Source: Nocardioides coralli (GTDB lineage Bacteria; Actinomycetota; Actinomycetes; Propionibacteriales; Nocardioidaceae). Taken from it: a DNA stretch of 64,000 bases. The stretch lies in the NCBI RefSeq assembly GCF_019880385.1, contig NZ_CP082273.1, forward strand, positions 434,001 through 498,000, given 5' to 3'. Below the pieces are notes generated by a model that searched no databases, had not been told where the DNA came from, and saw only the letters and a list, made by a program, of their open reading frames with translations. Made by a program: the position numbers and the translations under genes. Shown here in pieces: positions 8,161 to 17,343 of the stretch. Each line of letters starts with the position of its first letter. The first letter of the stretch is position 1.

Positions 8161-8559
8161 ATGGCGAAGCTCACCACCGACGAGCTGCTCGACGCGTTCA
8201 AGGAGATGACCCTCATTGAGCTGAGCGAGTTCGTGAAGCAGTTCGAGGACACCTTCGGCGTCACCGCCGCCGCCCCGGTCGCCGTCGCGGCTGCCCCGGG
8301 CGCCGCTGCTGCCGGCGGCGACGCCGGTGCCGCCGCCGGTGAGGACAAGGACGAGTTCGAGGTCGTCCTGGAGTCCGCCGGCGACAAGAAGATCAACGTC
8401 ATCAAGGAGGTGCGCGCGCTCACGTCCCTCGGCCTGAAGGAGGCCAAGGACCTCGTCGAGTCCGCCCCCAAGACGGTTCTCGAGAACGCCACCAAGGAGG
8501 CGGCCGAGAAGGCGAAGGAGGCCCTCGAGGGCGCCGGCGCCACCGTCACCCTCAAGTGA
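8161..8559 (+). CDS. rplL: 50S ribosomal protein L7/L12 (bL12)
   Basis: Stalk protein that recruits translational GTPases, 132 aa. N-terminal dimerisation domain (residues ~1-38, [18 protein letters not shown]), an Ala/Gly-rich hinge (~40-62), and the C-terminal factor-binding domain with [27 protein letters not shown] ribosome site precedes the ATG. Coupled to rplJ by a 55-base gap. Confidence 0.97.
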   Translation: MAKLTTDELLDAFKEMTLIELSEFVKQFEDTFGVTAAAPVAVAAAPGAAAAGGDAGAAAGEDKDEFEVVLESAGDKKINVIKEVRALTSLGLKEAKDLVESAPKTVLENATKEAAEKAKEALEGAGATVTLK

Positions 8560-8578
8560 CGACCTGCTGATCGCACGC

Positions 8579-8614
8579 CAGGGGCGGGCATCCCTCCGGG
8601 GATGTCCGCCCCTG
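8579..8614 (+). terminator. terminator of rplJ-rplL
   Basis: A 16-pair stem (8579-8594 with 8599-8614, one G-U pair) closes on a four-base TCCG loop, followed by a TG-rich stretch. It separates the ribosomal operon from the Mce operon. Confidence 0.75.
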
Positions 8615-8639
8615 TGTGTGAACCGTGTGTTTGAACCCT

Positions 8640-8654
8640 CTTCCCGCGGGGAAG
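8640..8654. other. inverted repeat in the 5' region of the Mce operon
   Basis: CTTCCC-GCG-GGGAAG is a perfect inverted repeat in the 200-base gap between the rplL terminator and the Mce ATPase. It could be an operator for a repressor of the Mce operon. I could not identify a convincing promoter here, and the motif does not match the KstR or FadR-type sites I know. Confidence 0.25.
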
Positions 8655-8813
8655 CATTCGCCGCAGGCCACACGTGACGCGCGGGGGATTCATGCGTAAC
8701 CTCGCGTCTCGGTCGACGTTGTTACCGACGAGTGGGACGCGCAGGGGGGATGTCGCGACCACATCCGGTGCTGGCAGCGGCACGACCCCGACGGCGATGG
8801 AGGGAGACGACAG

Positions 8814-9767
8814 GTGGGCGTGGAGATCCAGGTCGACGACCTGACGAAGTCCTTCGGCAAGCAGCTGATCTGGGGCGACGTCACCCTCACCATCCCGGCC
8901 GGCGAGATCTGCGTCATGCTCGGTCCCTCCGGCACCGGCAAGTCGGTCTTCCTCAAGACCCTCATCGGTCTGCTCAAGCCCGACCGTGGCTCGATCGTCA
9001 TCGAGGGCACCGACATCGCCACCTGCTCCGAGAAGGAGCTCTACGAGATCCGCAAGCTGTTCGGTGTGCTGTTCCAGGACGGCGCGATGTTCGGCTCGAT
9101 GAACCTCTACGACAACGTCGCCTTCCCGCTGCGGGAGCACACCAAGAAGTCCGAGTCCGAGATCCGCGACATCGTCATGGAGAAGATGGACCTCGTCGGC
9201 CTCCTCGGCGCCGAGGACAAGCTGCCCGGCGAGATCTCCGGCGGCATGCGGAAGCGAGCGGGTCTGGCCAGGGCGCTGGTCCTCGACCCCGAGATCGTGC
9301 TCTTCGACGAGCCCGACTCCGGTCTCGACCCCGTCCGCACGGCCTTCCTCAACCAGCTGATCGTCGACCTCAACGCCCAGATCGACGCGACGTTCCTCAT
9401 CGTCACCCACGACATCAACACCGCCCGGACCGTCCCGGACAACATCGGCCTCCTCTACCACCGCCACCTGGCGATGTTCGGTCCGCGCGAGATGCTGCTG
9501 TCATCCGAGGAGCCGGTGGTCCGGCAGTTCCTCAACGCCCAGAAGGTGGGCCCGATCGGCATGTCGGAGGAGAAGGACGCCGACGAGCTCGAGGCCGAGA
9601 AGGACCAGGACCTCCCGCCGCTGCCGCCGATCCCGCACCAGCTCGAGCCCTCCAACGGCATCCCGCGACGTAGCCAGCGCGAGCCGGGCTCGTGGTGCCG
9701 TGAGAACGGCGTGACCCCGCCCCCGGGGTCCTTCGAGGAGAACATGTCCATGGCCACGGGTGGCTGA
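8814..9767 (+). CDS. Mce transporter ATPase (MceG/Mkl-type, MlaF family)
   Basis: Cytoplasmic ABC ATPase that powers the lipid import machinery built from the two YrbE permeases and six MCE proteins downstream. 317 aa. Walker A GPSGTGKS near residue 42, Q-loop LFQDGAMFG near 93, signature ISGGMRKRAGLARAL near 145, Walker B VLFDEPDSGLDP near 167, and VTHD switch near 200. The C-terminal ~70 residues are a hydrophilic extension, typical of Mkl and needed for its stability in mycobacteria (family knowledge). The GTG start has GAGGGAGA upstream. In M. tuberculosis mkl also lies between rplL and rpoB but apart from any mce operon; here it leads the operon. Confidence 0.93.
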   Translation: MGVEIQVDDLTKSFGKQLIWGDVTLTIPAGEICVMLGPSGTGKSVFLKTLIGLLKPDRGSIVIEGTDIATCSEKELYEIRKLFGVLFQDGAMFGSMNLYDNVAFPLREHTKKSESEIRDIVMEKMDLVGLLGAEDKLPGEISGGMRKRAGLARALVLDPEIVLFDEPDSGLDPVRTAFLNQLIVDLNAQIDATFLIVTHDINTARTVPDNIGLLYHRHLAMFGPREMLLSSEEPVVRQFLNAQKVGPIGMSEEKDADELEAEKDQDLPPLPPIPHQLEPSNGIPRRSQREPGSWCRENGVTPPPGSFEENMSMATGG

Positions 9768-9770
9768 TCG

Positions 9771-10556
9771 ATGGCCTCCCTGACCGCCTCGCGGGCGCTG
9801 GCGCCCATCGGGACCGCCGGCAAGCTCTTCGCCTTCGGCCTCGACGTCGGCCGCAACCTGTTCCGCCGGCCCTTCCAGCTCCGGGAGTTCCTGCAGCAGG
9901 CGTGGTTCATCGCCTCGGTGACGATCATCCCCACCGCCCTCGTCGCCATCCCCTTCGGTGCCGTCATCGCGCTGCAGGTCGGCGGGCTGATCAAGCAGTT
10001 CGGTGCCCAGTCGTTCACGGGCTCCGCGTCGGTCCTCGCCGTGGTCCAGCAGGCGGCCCCCATCGGGACCGCGCTGCTGATCGCCGGCGCCGGCGGATCG
10101 GCGATCGCCGCCGACCTCGGTGCCCGCAAGATCCGCGAGGAGCTGGACGCGATGATGGTGCTGGGCATCGACCCCATCCAGCGCCTCGTCGTCCCGCGGG
10201 TGCTGGCCTGCATGCTGGTCGCCTTCTTCCTCAACGGCATGGTGAGCGTGGTCGGAGTCGCCGGTGGCTACGTCTTCAACGTCGTCCTCCAGGACGGCAC
10301 CCCTGGTGCCTACCTCGCCAGCTTCACCGCGCTCGCGCAGCTGCCCGATCTCTGGATCGGCCTCATCAAGGCGCTGATCTTCGGCCTGATCGCCGCCATC
10401 GTCGCCTCCTACAAGGGCATGAACGCCGCCGGCGGACCCAAGGGCGTGGGTGACGCGGTCAACGAGTCCGTGGTCATCACGTTCCTGCTCCTGTTCATCG
10501 TCAACTTCGTCCTGAGCACGATCTACCTGCAGGTCGTGCCCCCGAAGACGGGCTGA
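9771..10556 (+). CDS. YrbE/MlaE family permease, first subunit (YrbEA position)
   Basis: Inner-membrane permease half of the Mce importer, 261 aa with about five to six transmembrane spans. After an amphipathic N-terminal helix (GRNLFRRPFQLREFLQQAWF), the MlaE core includes the conserved GSASVLAVVQQAAPIGTALL and GIDPIQRLVVPRVLAC, where the EE/D-containing coupling helix ARKIREELDAMMVLGIDP meets the ATPase. It starts four bases after the ATPase stop. It pairs with the next gene as a heterodimer. Confidence 0.93.
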   Translation: MASLTASRALAPIGTAGKLFAFGLDVGRNLFRRPFQLREFLQQAWFIASVTIIPTALVAIPFGAVIALQVGGLIKQFGAQSFTGSASVLAVVQQAAPIGTALLIAGAGGSAIAADLGARKIREELDAMMVLGIDPIQRLVVPRVLACMLVAFFLNGMVSVVGVAGGYVFNVVLQDGTPGAYLASFTALAQLPDLWIGLIKALIFGLIAAIVASYKGMNAAGGPKGVGDAVNESVVITFLLLFIVNFVLSTIYLQVVPPKTG

Positions 10557-10560
10557 GTCG

Positions 10561-11388
10561 ATGGCGAACCTCAAGAGCACGGCCCAGAAGCCGCTGAACT
10601 CGCTCGACGACCTCGGCGAGCAGCTGTCGTTCTACATCGGCGTCGTCGCGGCCACGCCGCGCGCGGTGTCCCACTACCCCCGGGAGATCCTCCGGATCCT
10701 CGCCGAGGTGACGCTGGGCCGCGGGGCGCTGGCCGTCATCGGCGGCACCGTCGGCGTCATCCTCGGGATGACGTTCTTCACCGGGGCCCAGGTCGGGCTC
10801 TCCGGGTACGCCGCCCTCAACCAGCTCGGCACGGCGGCCTTCTCCGGCTTCGTGTCCGCCTACTTCAACACCCGCGAGATCGCACCCCTCGTGGCCGGCA
10901 TCGCCCTGGCCGCCACGGTGGGGTGCGGCTTCACCGCGCAGCTGGGTGCGATGCGGATCTCCGAGGAGGTCGACGCGCTCGAGGTGATGGCGATCCCGTC
11001 GATGCCCTTCCTCGTCGCGACCCGGGTCGTGGGCGGCCTGATCGCGATCATCCCCCTCTACGTCGTGGGCCTGCTCTCGTCGTACTTCGCCAGTCGCGTG
11101 GTGGTCACGCAGTTCTACGGTCAGTCGGCCGGGACCTATGACCACTACTTCAACACCTTCCTGCCTCCAGGAGACGTGCTGTGGTCCTTCGGCAAGGTTC
11201 TGGTCTTCGCCGTCACCGTGATCCTCATCCACTGCTACCACGGCTACAACGCCAGCGGTGGGCCAGCCGGCGTGGGTGTGGCCGTCGGACGTGCGGTGCG
11301 GACCAGCATCGTGGCGGTGAACGTGCTCGACCTGTTCCTGTCGATGGCGATCTGGGGCACCACGACCACCGTCAGGTTGGCGGGGTGA
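10561..11388 (+). CDS. YrbE/MlaE family permease, second subunit (YrbEB position)
   Basis: Second permease subunit, 275 aa, homologous to the preceding protein along its length. It shows the coupling helix AMRISEEVDALEVMAIPS and GGPAGVGVAVGRAVRTS near the C-terminus. The start follows the previous stop by four bases (TGAGTCGATG), so production is coupled. Such YrbEA/YrbEB pairs are the hallmark of actinobacterial mce operons. Confidence 0.93.
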   Translation: MANLKSTAQKPLNSLDDLGEQLSFYIGVVAATPRAVSHYPREILRILAEVTLGRGALAVIGGTVGVILGMTFFTGAQVGLSGYAALNQLGTAAFSGFVSAYFNTREIAPLVAGIALAATVGCGFTAQLGAMRISEEVDALEVMAIPSMPFLVATRVVGGLIAIIPLYVVGLLSSYFASRVVVTQFYGQSAGTYDHYFNTFLPPGDVLWSFGKVLVFAVTVILIHCYHGYNASGGPAGVGVAVGRAVRTSIVAVNVLDLFLSMAIWGTTTTVRLAG

Positions 11389-11395
11389 TCACGAC

Positions 11396-12688
11396 ATGAG
11401 ACTCGCCGCCGTGCCCCACAAGGTGCTGGGGATCCTCTTCATCTGCCTGCTGCTGCTGGGTGTCTGGTTCACCTACGCCATCTTCAACAAGACCTTCGCC
11501 GACTACGACGAGGTGACGCTGCAGACCAGCAAGATCGGTCTGCAGCTGCCCGAGCGCGCGGACGTCAAGGTGCGGGGCGTCATCGTCGGCGAGGTCCTCG
11601 ACTTCGAGCCGAACGCCGACGGCGCCGAGCTCACCCTCGGTCTCTACCCCGGCGAGATCGACCAGGTGCCCGCCGACGTGACCGGATCGATCATCCCCAA
11701 GACGCTCTTCGGCGAGAAGTACGTCTCCCTCGAGATCCCGGAGGGGAGCACCCCCAGCAGCAGCGAGTCGCTGCAAGTCGGCCAGAACATCGACCGCACC
11801 GAGGTCTCGATCGAGGTCGAGAAGGTCCTCTCCGAGCTCTACCCCTTGCTCCGCACGGTCCAGCCGGCCGAGCTCAACATGACCCTCAACGCGATCGCCA
11901 CCGCGCTCGAGGGACGCGGTGAGATCCTCGGTGAGAACCTCGAGACGCTCGACAGCTACCTTAAGCGGCTCAACCCGCAGATCCCGCTGATCGTGGAGGA
12001 CCTCCGGATGACCGCCGAGGTCTCCGACCTCTACGCCGACGTGATGCCCGAGATCGCCGCGATCCTGCGCAACAGCATCACGACGACGGGCACGTTCGAG
12101 GACCAGGACGAGAAGGTCCGGGCGCTCTACCAGGACGTCGGGGCCTTCTCCGCCACCTCGCGCGAGTTCCTCGACGAGAACGGCGACAACCTGATCCGGC
12201 TCGCCGACCTCGGCTCGCAGCAGCTGCGCACGTTCGCCAAGTACGCGCCGGGCTACCCCTGCCTGCTCAAGGGCATCGTCAACGCCGGCCCGTTGCAGGC
12301 GGAGGCCTTCCGCGGGTTCATGCTCCACATCGTGCTCGAGACGCTGCCCAACCAGCCGCGCGGCTACAACTCCAAGGACACCCCGCGCTTCGGTGAGGAC
12401 CGTGGGCCGAGCTGCCTGCAGCTGCCCAACCCGCCGTGGTCCCAGAACAACCCGGTGCGCCACCAGCCCGACTTCGACGACGGCGTCGACGAGCCCACCG
12501 GCAAGGGCACCAGCCGGGTCGCCCCCGGCTGGAGCAGCGGCGCGGGCTACGCCGGCAGCACGTCCGAGGCGATGCTGCTGAAGTCGTTGCTGGCTCCGTC
12601 GATGGGCGTGGCCGCCGAGGACGTCTCCGACCTGGGCGTGCTGCTCGTCGCCCCCATGGCCCGCGGGGCGGAGGTGAGCCTGCGATGA
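11396..12688 (+). CDS. MCE family protein, MceA position
   Basis: Membrane-anchored lipid-transfer subunit, 430 aa. One transmembrane helix (about residues 7-27) exports the rest; the MCE domain (~38-115) starts at DEVTLQTSKIGLQL and contains VKVRGVIVGEV; a long helical region follows to about residue 300, thought in this family to form the periplasmic tunnel. The C-terminal ~130 residues are Pro/Gly-rich with several cysteines and resemble the Mce C-terminal unique segment. It begins seven bases after the second permease. Confidence 0.92.
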   Translation: MRLAAVPHKVLGILFICLLLLGVWFTYAIFNKTFADYDEVTLQTSKIGLQLPERADVKVRGVIVGEVLDFEPNADGAELTLGLYPGEIDQVPADVTGSIIPKTLFGEKYVSLEIPEGSTPSSSESLQVGQNIDRTEVSIEVEKVLSELYPLLRTVQPAELNMTLNAIATALEGRGEILGENLETLDSYLKRLNPQIPLIVEDLRMTAEVSDLYADVMPEIAAILRNSITTTGTFEDQDEKVRALYQDVGAFSATSREFLDENGDNLIRLADLGSQQLRTFAKYAPGYPCLLKGIVNAGPLQAEAFRGFMLHIVLETLPNQPRGYNSKDTPRFGEDRGPSCLQLPNPPWSQNNPVRHQPDFDDGVDEPTGKGTSRVAPGWSSGAGYAGSTSEAMLLKSLLAPSMGVAAEDVSDLGVLLVAPMARGAEVSLR

Positions 12689-13728
12689 CCGGACTCGACG
12701 CGAAGACGATGGGCTCGCTGGTCAGGCTGCTCATCTTCATCCTGGTCACCACGCTCGCCACGGGTGTGCTGATCGTGACCATCGGCAACGTCTCCTTTGG
12801 TGGCACCAAGGAGTACAAGGCGGAGTTCGTCGACGCCACCGGCGTCGTGCCGGGCGACGACATCCGCATCGCCGGCGTGAAGGTCGGGGCCGTGGAGGAG
12901 GTCGAGATCGTCGACCGCACCCGGGCCCTGGTTACTTTCGCCGTCGACGAGGAAACCACGCTGAGCCGGGCCACCCACGCGGCGATCCGCTACCGCAACC
13001 TGGTGGGACAGCGCTACATCTCCCTCAGCGAGACCATCGGTGACACCTCCGCGATGGAGGAGGGGTCGACCATCCCGGTGGGGCAGACCTCGCCGGCGCT
13101 CGACCTCACCGTGCTGTTCAACGGCTTCAAGCCGCTCTTCCAGGCGCTCTCGCCCGAGGACCTCAACCAGCTGTCCTACGAGATCATCCAGGTCTTCCAG
13201 GGTGAGGGCGGGACGTTCGAGGGGTTGCTGGCGAGCACCGCCTCGGTCACGCAGACCCTGGCCGACCGTGACCAGGTCATCTCCGACCTGATCGACAACC
13301 TCAACGAGGTGCTGGCCAACGTCGGCGCCCGCGACGAGCAGCTGTCCGAGCTGATCGTGTCCTTCCGCACCTTCATCGGCGGGCTCAAGGACGACCGGCA
13401 GGCGATCCTCGGCTCGCTGGAGGAGATCTCCGCGCTGTCGGTGGAGACGGCGGGCATGGTCAAGGGCATCCGCAAGCCGTTCGTCGAGGACATCGCCCAG
13501 CTGCGGCGGCTGGCCGGCAACATCGACCGCAACAAGGCCGAGCTCGACCGGGCCCTGCAGGTGCTGCCGATCAAGCTGACCAAGGTGGGACGGACCGCGA
13601 TCTACGGCTCCTTCTTCAACTTCTACCTCTGCGAGTTCACCGGCAGCGTCCGGGTGCCCGGCGTCGGCCCGCTCGACGTCAACTACCCGGCCGCCGGGAC
13701 CAAGGTCGCCGACAGGTGTGATCTCTGA
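12685..13728 (+). CDS. MCE family protein, MceB position
   Basis: 347 aa with an N-terminal transmembrane helix (about 13-33), MCE domain (~42-118; EYKAEFVDATGVVPGDDIRIAGVKVG) and helical coiled region. The ATG overlaps the previous stop (ATGA). The much longer open frame upstream is an out-of-frame shadow of MceA. Acts with the five other MCE proteins as a hetero-hexamer in models of the family. Confidence 0.92.
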   Translation: MTGLDAKTMGSLVRLLIFILVTTLATGVLIVTIGNVSFGGTKEYKAEFVDATGVVPGDDIRIAGVKVGAVEEVEIVDRTRALVTFAVDEETTLSRATHAAIRYRNLVGQRYISLSETIGDTSAMEEGSTIPVGQTSPALDLTVLFNGFKPLFQALSPEDLNQLSYEIIQVFQGEGGTFEGLLASTASVTQTLADRDQVISDLIDNLNEVLANVGARDEQLSELIVSFRTFIGGLKDDRQAILGSLEEISALSVETAGMVKGIRKPFVEDIAQLRRLAGNIDRNKAELDRALQVLPIKLTKVGRTAIYGSFFNFYLCEFTGSVRVPGVGPLDVNYPAAGTKVADRCDL

Positions 13729-14696
13729 TGAGCATCCCGTTCCGTGAGCGCAACCCCGTGGTGGTCGGCGCGATCAGCCTCGCCGTGATCGTCGCCCTCA
13801 TCGCGATGGCCTTCAAGGCGTCCTCGCTGCCGGTCATCGGCGGCGGCGACGTCTACCACGCCGCCTTCAGCGAGGCCGGCGGCCTCAAGGAGGGCGACGA
13901 GGTCCGGATCGCCGGCGTCCGCGTCGGCAAGGTCGAGGAGGTCGCCCTGGCGGGTGACCACGTCCGGGTCTCCTTCCGCGTCGACCAGGACGCCGACTTC
14001 GGGCAGGAGACCAACGCCGCCATCAAGGTCAAGACCGTGCTCGGCGCCATGTTCCTGGCCCTCGAGCCCGCGGGCGACGGCCAGATGAACGAGGGGAGCG
14101 AGATCCCGGTCGAGCGGACCACCTCGCCCTTCGACACCGTCGAGGCCTTCACCGGCCTGGCCGAGACGTCGGAGGCGATCGACACCGACCAGCTGGCCGA
14201 GTCGCTCACGACGATGGCCGACCTGAGCCGCAACACGCCGGAGGAGTTCCGCGAGGCACTCAAGGGTGTCTCGGCGCTGTCGGCCAACGTGGCGGAGAAG
14301 AACGAGCAGATCGGCACCCTGCTGCAGAACCTGGAGAAGGTCTCGACCGTGCTCGACGAGCGCGACGAGGACATCATCGCCCTGATGCGCGATGCCGACG
14401 TCCTCTTCCGCGCGCTCGTCGCCCGACGCGACGCGGTCCACGACCTGCTGGTGGCGACCTCGGAGCTCTCGCGCGAGCTCACCGCCCTGGTGCGTCAGAG
14501 CCGCGAGGACCTCCGGCCCGCCCTCACCAAGCTCGAGAGCGTGGTGCAGGTGCTCAACAAGAACGAGGACAACATCGACAACAGCCTGCGGCTGATGGCG
14601 CCGTTCTACCGGGTGTTCGCCAACACCCTCGGCAACGGCCCCTGGTTCGACACCTACATCCAGAACATGCCCCCGGTGCCGCAGGTGGGGGGCTGA
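13728..14696 (+). CDS. MCE family protein, MceC position
   Basis: 322 aa, shortest of the six. Short cytoplasmic stub, one transmembrane helix (about 9-28), MCE domain (YHAAFSEAGGLKEGDEVRIA, ~38-115), then a long predicted helix ending near ALTKLESVVQVLNKNEDNI. Start and previous stop share one base (TGATG). No C-terminal tail like that of MceA or MceE. Confidence 0.92.
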   Translation: MSIPFRERNPVVVGAISLAVIVALIAMAFKASSLPVIGGGDVYHAAFSEAGGLKEGDEVRIAGVRVGKVEEVALAGDHVRVSFRVDQDADFGQETNAAIKVKTVLGAMFLALEPAGDGQMNEGSEIPVERTTSPFDTVEAFTGLAETSEAIDTDQLAESLTTMADLSRNTPEEFREALKGVSALSANVAEKNEQIGTLLQNLEKVSTVLDERDEDIIALMRDADVLFRALVARRDAVHDLLVATSELSRELTALVRQSREDLRPALTKLESVVQVLNKNEDNIDNSLRLMAPFYRVFANTLGNGPWFDTYIQNMPPVPQVGG

Positions 14697-14701
14697 GGAC
14701 C

Positions 14702-15835
14702 ATGAAGAAGCTGATCGTCCCCGGCGTGCTGCTCGCCCTGCTCGCGGCCGCTGCCGTGACCATGCTCGGCGGCGAGGACCAGAAGACGCTGACCGCCAAG
14801 TTCCCGCGCACCATCTCGGTCTACGAGGGCAGCGACGTCCGCGTGCTGGGCGTCCCCGTCGGCACCGTCGACACGGTGACCCCGTCGGGCACCGAGGTGG
14901 TCGTCACCATGTCCTACGACCGCGAGGTCACCCTGCCCGCCGACGCGAAGGCCGTCATCATCTCCCCGTCGGTGGTCGGTGACCGCTACGTCCAGCTGAC
15001 GCCCACCTACGGCGGTGGCGAGAAGCTCGCCGACGGCGCGACCCTGGAGGTCGAGCAGACCGCGGTGCCGCTGGAGCTCGACGAGATCTACGACAACCTC
15101 GACAAGCTCAACGTCGCGCTGGGCCCCACCGGTGCCAACCGGGAGGGTGCCCTCTCCGACCTGCTCCAGGTCACGGCCGACAACTTCGGTGGCCAGGGCG
15201 AGAAGTTCAACGAGACCATCCGCAACTTCGGCAGGTTCAGCGAGACGCTGGCCGACAACCGCCAGGAGTTCTTCGGGTCGATGCGGGCGCTGCAGGGGTT
15301 CATCAGCACGCTGGCCTCCAACGACGAGACCGTCCGCGACTTCAACGACTCGCTCTCCGAGGTCTCCTCGATGCTCTCCGGCGAGCGGCAGGAGCTCAAG
15401 GCGGCGCTGGAGAACCTGTCGGTGGCCATGGGCGAGGTCTCCACCTTCGTCCAGGAGAACCGCGACATCCTCGGGCGCAACATCCGGGGGCTCAACCGGG
15501 TCAGCAAGGTGCTCGCCAAGCAGCGCGGCGCGCTCGACGAGATCCTCTCGGCTGCCCCCGTGGCGCTCAACAACCTCGCGCTCACCTACAACCCGCAGGC
15601 GGGCACGCTCGACACGCGCGCCAACCTCGGTGAGCTCGACTACCAGATCACCTCCGACCCGGCCGTGTTCCTGTGCGGCATCGTCAACCAGGCCGACACC
15701 TCCGGTGACACCTGTGACGCCATCGAGGCGGCGTTCCCGCGGGCGGGTGCGCTGCGCACGATGCAGGGCAAGAACCCACGCTGGCAGGACGAGTCCGACC
15801 CGTCCCTCGGAGGACTGGTGGAGGTGACCCGATGA
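14702..15835 (+). CDS. MCE family protein, MceD position
   Basis: 377 aa. An N-terminal signal-anchor (KKLIVPGVLLALLAAAAVTML) is followed by the MCE domain (TAKFPRTISVYEGSDVRVLG, ~30-110) and a helical stretch rich in Asn/Leu/Glu heptads. The tail contains two cysteines (VFLCGIVNQADTSGDTCDAI). It overlaps the lipoprotein gene by four bases (ATGA). Confidence 0.92.
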   Translation: MKKLIVPGVLLALLAAAAVTMLGGEDQKTLTAKFPRTISVYEGSDVRVLGVPVGTVDTVTPSGTEVVVTMSYDREVTLPADAKAVIISPSVVGDRYVQLTPTYGGGEKLADGATLEVEQTAVPLELDEIYDNLDKLNVALGPTGANREGALSDLLQVTADNFGGQGEKFNETIRNFGRFSETLADNRQEFFGSMRALQGFISTLASNDETVRDFNDSLSEVSSMLSGERQELKAALENLSVAMGEVSTFVQENRDILGRNIRGLNRVSKVLAKQRGALDEILSAAPVALNNLALTYNPQAGTLDTRANLGELDYQITSDPAVFLCGIVNQADTSGDTCDAIEAAFPRAGALRTMQGKNPRWQDESDPSLGGLVEVTR

Positions 15836-17343
15836 GGCGCGTCCCGCTCCTGCTCAAGGCGCTGCTGGGCACTCTCTGCGGTGCCCTGGTCCTGACCGGC
15901 TGCAGCTTCAGCGTCTACGACATGCCGCTGCCGGGTGGCACCGACGTCGGCGACGAGCCGATGGAGGTGACGGCCGAGTTCACCGACGTCATGGACCTCG
16001 TGCCGCAGTCGACGGTCAAGGTCAACGACGTCAGCGTCGGCAAGATCACCGAGATCGACCTCGACGGCGAGACCGCACTGGTCACCATGGAGCTGCCGCA
16101 GGACATCGAGCTGCCGGCCAACTCCACCGCGCAGATCCGGCAGACCAGCCTCCTGGGCGAGAAGTTCATCTCGCTGGAGCCTCCCGCGTCGGGGGCCAGC
16201 TCCTCCACGCTCGCCGACGGCGCGACCATCCCCCTCGACGCCACCGGTCGCAACCCGGAGGTCGAGGAGGTTCTGGGCGCGCTCAGCCTGCTGCTCAACG
16301 GCGGCGGCGTGGCGCAGATGAAGACCATCGCGACCGAGCTCAACAAGGCCCTGGAGGGTCGCGAGGACTCCGCGAAGTCGGTGTTCCGGCAGATCCGCCA
16401 GTTCATGGGCCAGCTCGACGACAACAAGCGCGACATCGTCGCGGCCATCGAGGGCCTCAATCGCCTCTCGATCGAGGCCAACGCGCAGATCGAGACCATC
16501 GACGCCGCGCTCGAGGAGCTGCCCAGCGCGCTGAACACCCTCGACGCGCAGCGCCGCGACCTGGTGCGGATGCTCAAGCAGCTCAACCGGCTGGGCGACG
16601 TCGGGGTCCGCGTGATCCGGACCTCCAAGAAGGCGACCATCGACTCCTTCCGGCAGCTCGTCCCGGTGCTGACCCAGCTCTCGGAGTCCGGTGACGCGTT
16701 CGTCGACGCCTTCCACGTGTTCCTGACCTACCCGTTCGTCGACGAGGTCGTGGGCCGCGACCCGCAGGTGGCCCGCAACCTCCACATGGGCGACTACACC
16801 AACCTGTCGGTGACGTTCGACATCGCGCTCAACGACGACGAGGGCGACACCGTCAATCCGCCGGTCGACCCGGGCGAGGCCTGCACCACCCTGCGTGACG
16901 TACGCCGGGAGCTCGGCAAGAACGTGCCTCTCGACGAGCTGATCGACTACCTCGAGAGCCTCGAGGACCTTTGCGACGGCGCCGAGCAGGCCATCAACAA
17001 GTGCCTGGCCAAGCCGGACATCGACAAGCTCGTCAACTGCCTGGAGAAGCGGCTGGGCGTCACGATCCAGAAGGTCACCCAGGGCGTGCTCGACAACACC
17101 TGCCAGCTCCTCGGCATCCCGCAGAACCAGTGCCCCGACGTCAACGGCGGTGGCGGCGGTGGCGGCGGTGGCGGCGGTGGCGGCGGCCTGCCCGACCTGC
17201 CCGACATCCAGCTGCCGCGTGCGCCGTTCGGTCCCGACACGTCCGTCGACGCCGACCGGGGTCCGACGATGGGCCAGCTCAGCGCCCACTACGACCCTGC
17301 CCTGGTCTCGCTCCTCGTGCCCGGGATGGTGGTGACCCGATGA
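15832..17343 (+). CDS. MCE family lipoprotein, MceE position
   Basis: 503 aa. The signal peptide ends in the lipobox LTGC, so Cys24 should be lipidated, as in the LprK-type MceE lipoproteins. The MCE domain (~40-120) begins MEVTAEFTDVMDLVPQSTV. A helical domain follows, and a C-terminal region (residues ~340-480) with eight cysteines and a run of 14 glycines at 17146-17187. The tail is longer than in most MceE proteins, and the glycine run looks like a flexible linker. Confidence 0.92.
   Translation: MRRVPLLLKALLGTLCGALVLTGCSFSVYDMPLPGGTDVGDEPMEVTAEFTDVMDLVPQSTVKVNDVSVGKITEIDLDGETALVTMELPQDIELPANSTAQIRQTSLLGEKFISLEPPASGASSSTLADGATIPLDATGRNPEVEEVLGALSLLLNGGGVAQMKTIATELNKALEGREDSAKSVFRQIRQFMGQLDDNKRDIVAAIEGLNRLSIEANAQIETIDAALEELPSALNTLDAQRRDLVRMLKQLNRLGDVGVRVIRTSKKATIDSFRQLVPVLTQLSESGDAFVDAFHVFLTYPFVDEVVGRDPQVARNLHMGDYTNLSVTFDIALNDDEGDTVNPPVDPGEACTTLRDVRRELGKNVPLDELIDYLESLEDLCDGAEQAINKCLAKPDIDKLVNCLEKRLGVTIQKVTQGVLDNTCQLLGIPQNQCPDVNGGGGGGGGGGGGGGLPDLPDIQLPRAPFGPDTSVDADRGPTMGQLSAHYDPALVSLLVPGMVVTR
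17146..17187 (+). repeat. glycine-codon microsatellite inside the MceE-position gene
   Basis: Fourteen consecutive Gly codons made of GGC and GGT in a nine-base register (GGC GGT GGC). Slipped-strand change by nine bases would alter linker length in frame; single- or two-base slippage would break the gene and the coupled MceF start. Confidence 0.85.
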
